In this document: one piece after another, positions 61,401 through 64,000 of the stretch
Layout of the letters: each line of letters starts with the position of its first letter
How positions within the stretch are numbered: position 1 is the first letter of the stretch
Assembly (NCBI GenBank): GCA_002118135.1
Contig: BDIU01000293.1
Span: 124,001 to 188,000 of the forward strand
Reading direction: 5' to 3'
Source of the DNA: Trebouxia sp. TZW2008
Lineage: Eukaryota; Chlorophyta; Trebouxiophyceae; Trebouxiales; Trebouxiaceae
DNA length: 64,000 nucleotides
Notes under the pieces: generated by a model
Told to the model about the DNA's origin: nothing
Seen by the model: the letters and a program-made list of their open reading frames with translations, nothing else
Databases searched by the model: none
Position numbers and translations under genes: made by a program

Positions 61401-64000
61401 CAGTGCTGCTGCTGTTGCTGCTGTCGCTGCGCCATTGGCATCAGCAGGATTTGCTCCTGAGACTGATGTCTGTGCAGCTGTGCTTGCTGCGCTGTCTGCA
61501 GCCTGTGCTTGTCCAAGAGTCAGTGCTGAAGCACTGCCGCCACCGGCCGTTGCCGCAGCTGTGGTGTTAGCATTGTTGGCTGTGGCGCTAGCAGCACCAG
61601 AGGTGGGAGACAGTGCAGCCAGCACTGCAACTGTGGCTGCTTGCTGTGCCATTGCAGCAGTGGCATTGGCATCAGCAGCAGTCTGGTTGGTGGCAGGCAG
61701 CGTGCTGAGGGCTGCAGCTGTGGCCGCTTGCGCAGCTGTGGTCAGGTCAGCATCAGAGTAGCCAGAAGAGGTGCCAGCAGTGAGAGACAGTGCAGCTGCT
61801 GTTGCTGACGTTGCAGCACGTTCTGCTGCAGCTGCCTGGGAAGCATTGGCTGCTGTGTCATTGGCACCACTGGATGGAAGTGTTGCCAATGCTGCTGAGG
61901 TTGCTGCTGTAGCAATTGAACCTGCAACAGCAGCAATTGCTGTTGAGGTTGTGTTGCAATGCATGCTGATTGACCAGGGCTTTGATGCCTGAACCCAGCG
62001 TGTCAAAGCATCAGGGCATGGCTTGATGCCAGGATGCAACTTGGGCAATAGTGGTCAGATGAGCAACATCAATTGAAGCTTACAATGAAGCACTCAAGAA
62101 GCAAGCAAGAACCCAGATGAAAGAAAGGCGAGAGTCATGTGGCAACTAGTCGGGGACAAGAGATGGGCGTCGGGCAAGGGGTTTGGGAGTGAGGAGGATA
62201 TGGGAGGGGGGGGGGGTGGCAGATAGGGTTGACACACCTGCTACAGAAGTCCCTGCAGCTGAAGAGTTGCCGCCAGCAAGACCCTGTGCAGCCAGAGCAG
62301 CTGCTGTGGCAGCTATGGAAGCAGTCTCAGCAGTGCCATTAGTAGAAAGGGCTCCTGGATCAGTAGACAGGGCAGCTAACGATGCTGCTGTTGCTCCCCT
62401 GGCTGCGTTCATAGCTCTGTTGGCAACAGCGCTTGCTGCTGCAGGATCAGCAGCAACTGCAGGAGGTAGCGTAGCCAGAGCTGCTGCTGTAGCTGCTTCA
62501 GCAGCTGCATCTGCAGTTGCGTTGGAACCTCCAGATGACAGCTGAGCCAGAGCTGCTGCCGTAGCTGCCTGATCAGCTACTTCTGCCTGAGCAATAGTCA
62601 GCGCAGCACCTGGAGCAGCTGCCATGGCAGCTGCTGTGGAGCCGTTCCTAGCGGCGTTGACTGATCCTGCCTCAGGTGACAAAGCTGCCAACACAGCATT
62701 TGTTGCTGCTTTCTGGGCAGTTGTTGCAGTTGCATTGTCAGTCGCTGGCAGGGTTGCTAATGCTGCTGCGGTTGCGGCTTGAGCTGCTGCGGACAGATCT
62801 GCGTCTGAGAAGCCAATAGTTGCCCCTGAAGTGCGTGCTAGGCTTGCTGCTGCTGCTGCCGCTGCTGCCTGCTCTGCTGAAGTTGCTTGAGCTGTGGTGG
62901 CATTGCCCGCAGTGGTGGCTGAAGCTCCAGCCGCAGGAAACAGTGTTGCTAGTGCAGCTGCTGTTGCTGCTGTGGCTACCTCACCTGCAAGTACAAAAGC
63001 AAAGATGTATACAGCACAACGGGTCTGTACTGGTGAAGCGGTCAGAGACCTGGTGGAATATGCTGCGAATGAGTGAAAAGGCTCAGTGAGGCAGTAGTCA
63101 GGCAACTGCTGTACTGTATTAGACCAAGCAAGCGTCTGATGCAGTGTTGAGACAGTTTCAACTAAAGCAAAGGCGCATTGCAGGTGGAGCATCAGCAAGC
63201 ATAGAGAGTGTTTAGAAACTGCTGTCACTGGTGTTGTTACATCACCAAAAAGGAACTGGTGTGCACGTAAGGAAGGAATGCAAGGCAGCACAAATGACAG
63301 TATGTGTGCCTCAAGGGACTCTTGACATCAAACAGCACACAAGGGGATACATGTGGAATGAGCAACCAAAACCAAGACATGGCAAACATGGTGTCATGCA
63401 GGAGCTCACCTGCTGTAGAAGGCCCTGCAAGGTAGGATCCATTCACTGACAAGCCATGAGCCGCCAGAGCCGCAGCTGTAGCCGCCACAGAGGCAGTACC
63501 AACAGTGCCGTTGGTGTCAGCAGCAGCACCAGCTGAAGACAACGCACTGAGAGTTGCAGCTGTGGCAGAGCTGGCAGCGGTGGCCGCTCTGTTGCCAGTG
63601 TCATTGGCAGCGTCAGCTGAGACACCAGCAGCCGAGGGCAAGGTGTTCAGTGCGGCTGTAGTAGCTGCCCGTGATGCTGAGTCTGGGTCAGTGGGAGTTG
63701 CCAGCGCTGCCTGAGCTGCAGCTGTGGCAGCTTGATCGGCAGTGGCGGCCTGTCCAAGCGTCAGTGCCGAAGCCCCTGTGCTATTGGAGGAAGCCCCTGT
63801 GGAGCCTGCTGATGAAGCAGCAGCAGCAGTGGTGTTTGAGCCAGGTGCTGAGGGGGACAGCGCAGCCAGCACTGCAGCGGTGGCAGCTTGCTGAGCGGTG
63901 GCAGCGGTTGCGTTGGCAGCTGCAGAAGTACTTGCTGTGGAAGGCAACGTAGCCAGTGCAGCAGCAGTTGCTGCTTGAGCTGCAGTGGCTAGCTGAGCAT
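55433..64000 (-). CDS. Single-pass membrane protein, Ala-rich ectodomain, NPxY-like tail (5' end outside)
   Basis: Exons downwards: (>64000)-63410, 62984-62238, 61921-60737, 60480-60080, 59797-59663, 59237-59016, 58867-58799, 58235-58112, 57728-57493, 57095-56843, 56425-56108, 55812-55433. Phases agree through to TAG. The first three encode Ala/Thr/Ser-rich cassettes of about 240-250 residues with AATAAALATLP sub-repeats and many Asn-x-Ser/Thr sites; the third continues into a Pro/Ser linker (SPSPTSPGSSGSPPPTPSP). Exon 4 has a compact region with ISNVPECW and RRLLQ. Exon 5 is the one membrane helix (IGLPVALGALLALLLCCCLA), followed by basic RRKRRR, so the rest is cytoplasmic. The tail of about 490 residues carries nine NP-x motifs. 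No catalytic domain and no family recognised. A cell-wall or matrix anchored receptor or adhesion protein is plausible. Confidence 0.85.
56624..56790. mobile_element. MITE-like element, family M2, copy 2
   Basis: 167 bp flanked by a perfect 8-bp duplication TGCAAAAT (56616-56623 and 56791-56798). Inverted ends: CCCTGACATTATAATTCATC then GGGTTT at the left, and the complement of the right end begins CCCCTGCATTATATTTCATC then GGGTTT, with about four mismatches over 26 bp. The interior has a GGGTTT...AAACCCT hairpin. An 8-bp duplication fits hAT- or P-like elements, but the end sequence does not settle the superfamily. It lies in the intron between tail exons of the membrane protein. Confidence 0.85.
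58500..58605 (+). repeat. Dispersed repeat R3 with (GAAT)n, copy 2
   Basis: GGGCCTGCTGACTAGCACAC then GTGTAGAATGAATGAATGAA and GCAGATG, matching 15280-15385 in order. Intronic. Confidence 0.5.

Noticed and set aside
61141..61761. 206-codon plus-strand open frame rich in Ala/Val
   Set aside because: It is the antisense of the Ala-rich exon; GCN-rich coding on one strand is stop-free on the other.

Overview
The window is nuclear DNA of an intron-rich eukaryote, most likely a chlorophyte green alga. Three things suggest this: a plant-type starch synthase III with CBM53 starch-binding domains, a SOS1-type Na+/H+ antiporter with a cyclic-nucleotide-binding domain, and extracellular Ala/Ser/Pro-rich proteins with an RRLLQ motif of the kind common in green algae. 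GC is moderate and 3' splice sites are almost always TGCAG. A trebouxiophyte is my best guess, but the species cannot be fixed from this sequence. Exon borders were placed by hand. They were accepted only when splice signals, codon phase and family conservation agreed, and each model closes in one frame.

Layout. 31-16993 (+): starch synthase III, 20 exons, 5' end outside the window. 17985-19636 (-): small secreted DUF3431-like protein A. 20317-24498 (-): SRP54, six exons. 25010-25600 (+): SEC61 beta, four exons, head-to-head with SRP54. 26760-46144 (-): a 29-exon SOS1/NHX7-type antiporter of about 1,999 residues. 47120-48589 (+): DUF3431-like paralogue B. 49664-54366 (+): a nine-exon 2OG-Fe(II) dioxygenase. 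55433 to beyond 64000 (-): a single-pass membrane protein with Ala-rich ectodomain cassettes and a cytoplasmic tail full of NP-aromatic motifs.

The strongest feature of the window is structural. In nearly every gene, short tandem duplications (about 130-200 bp) span a splice site, leaving strings of partial exon copies beside the exon in use. Duplications over a 3' splice site leave the working exon as the last copy; duplications over a 5' splice site leave it as the first. Examples are six copies of a CBM53 exon, five of a glycosyltransferase exon, and four each of a dioxygenase exon and an antiporter exon. Most copies have decayed. At least two (22283-22405 in SRP54 and 30768-30919 in the antiporter) still have an open frame, compatible phases and both splice signals, so they may be live alternative exons. 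Two intronic minisatellites (7441-7940 and 22681-22889) appear to have grown from the neighbouring exon or splice donor.

Dispersed repeats include two MITE-like families: four copies of a TA-flanked element, three of them within about 30 bp of a splice site, and two copies of a roughly 170-bp element with about 25-bp inverted ends and an 8-bp target duplication. Three short repeat families of unknown type are also present.

Functionally, SRP54 and SEC61 beta both serve co-translational targeting to the ER and share one 511-bp promoter interval. The other genes (starch synthesis, sodium export, a soluble oxygenase, two secreted proteins and a surface receptor-like protein) have no evident shared pathway.
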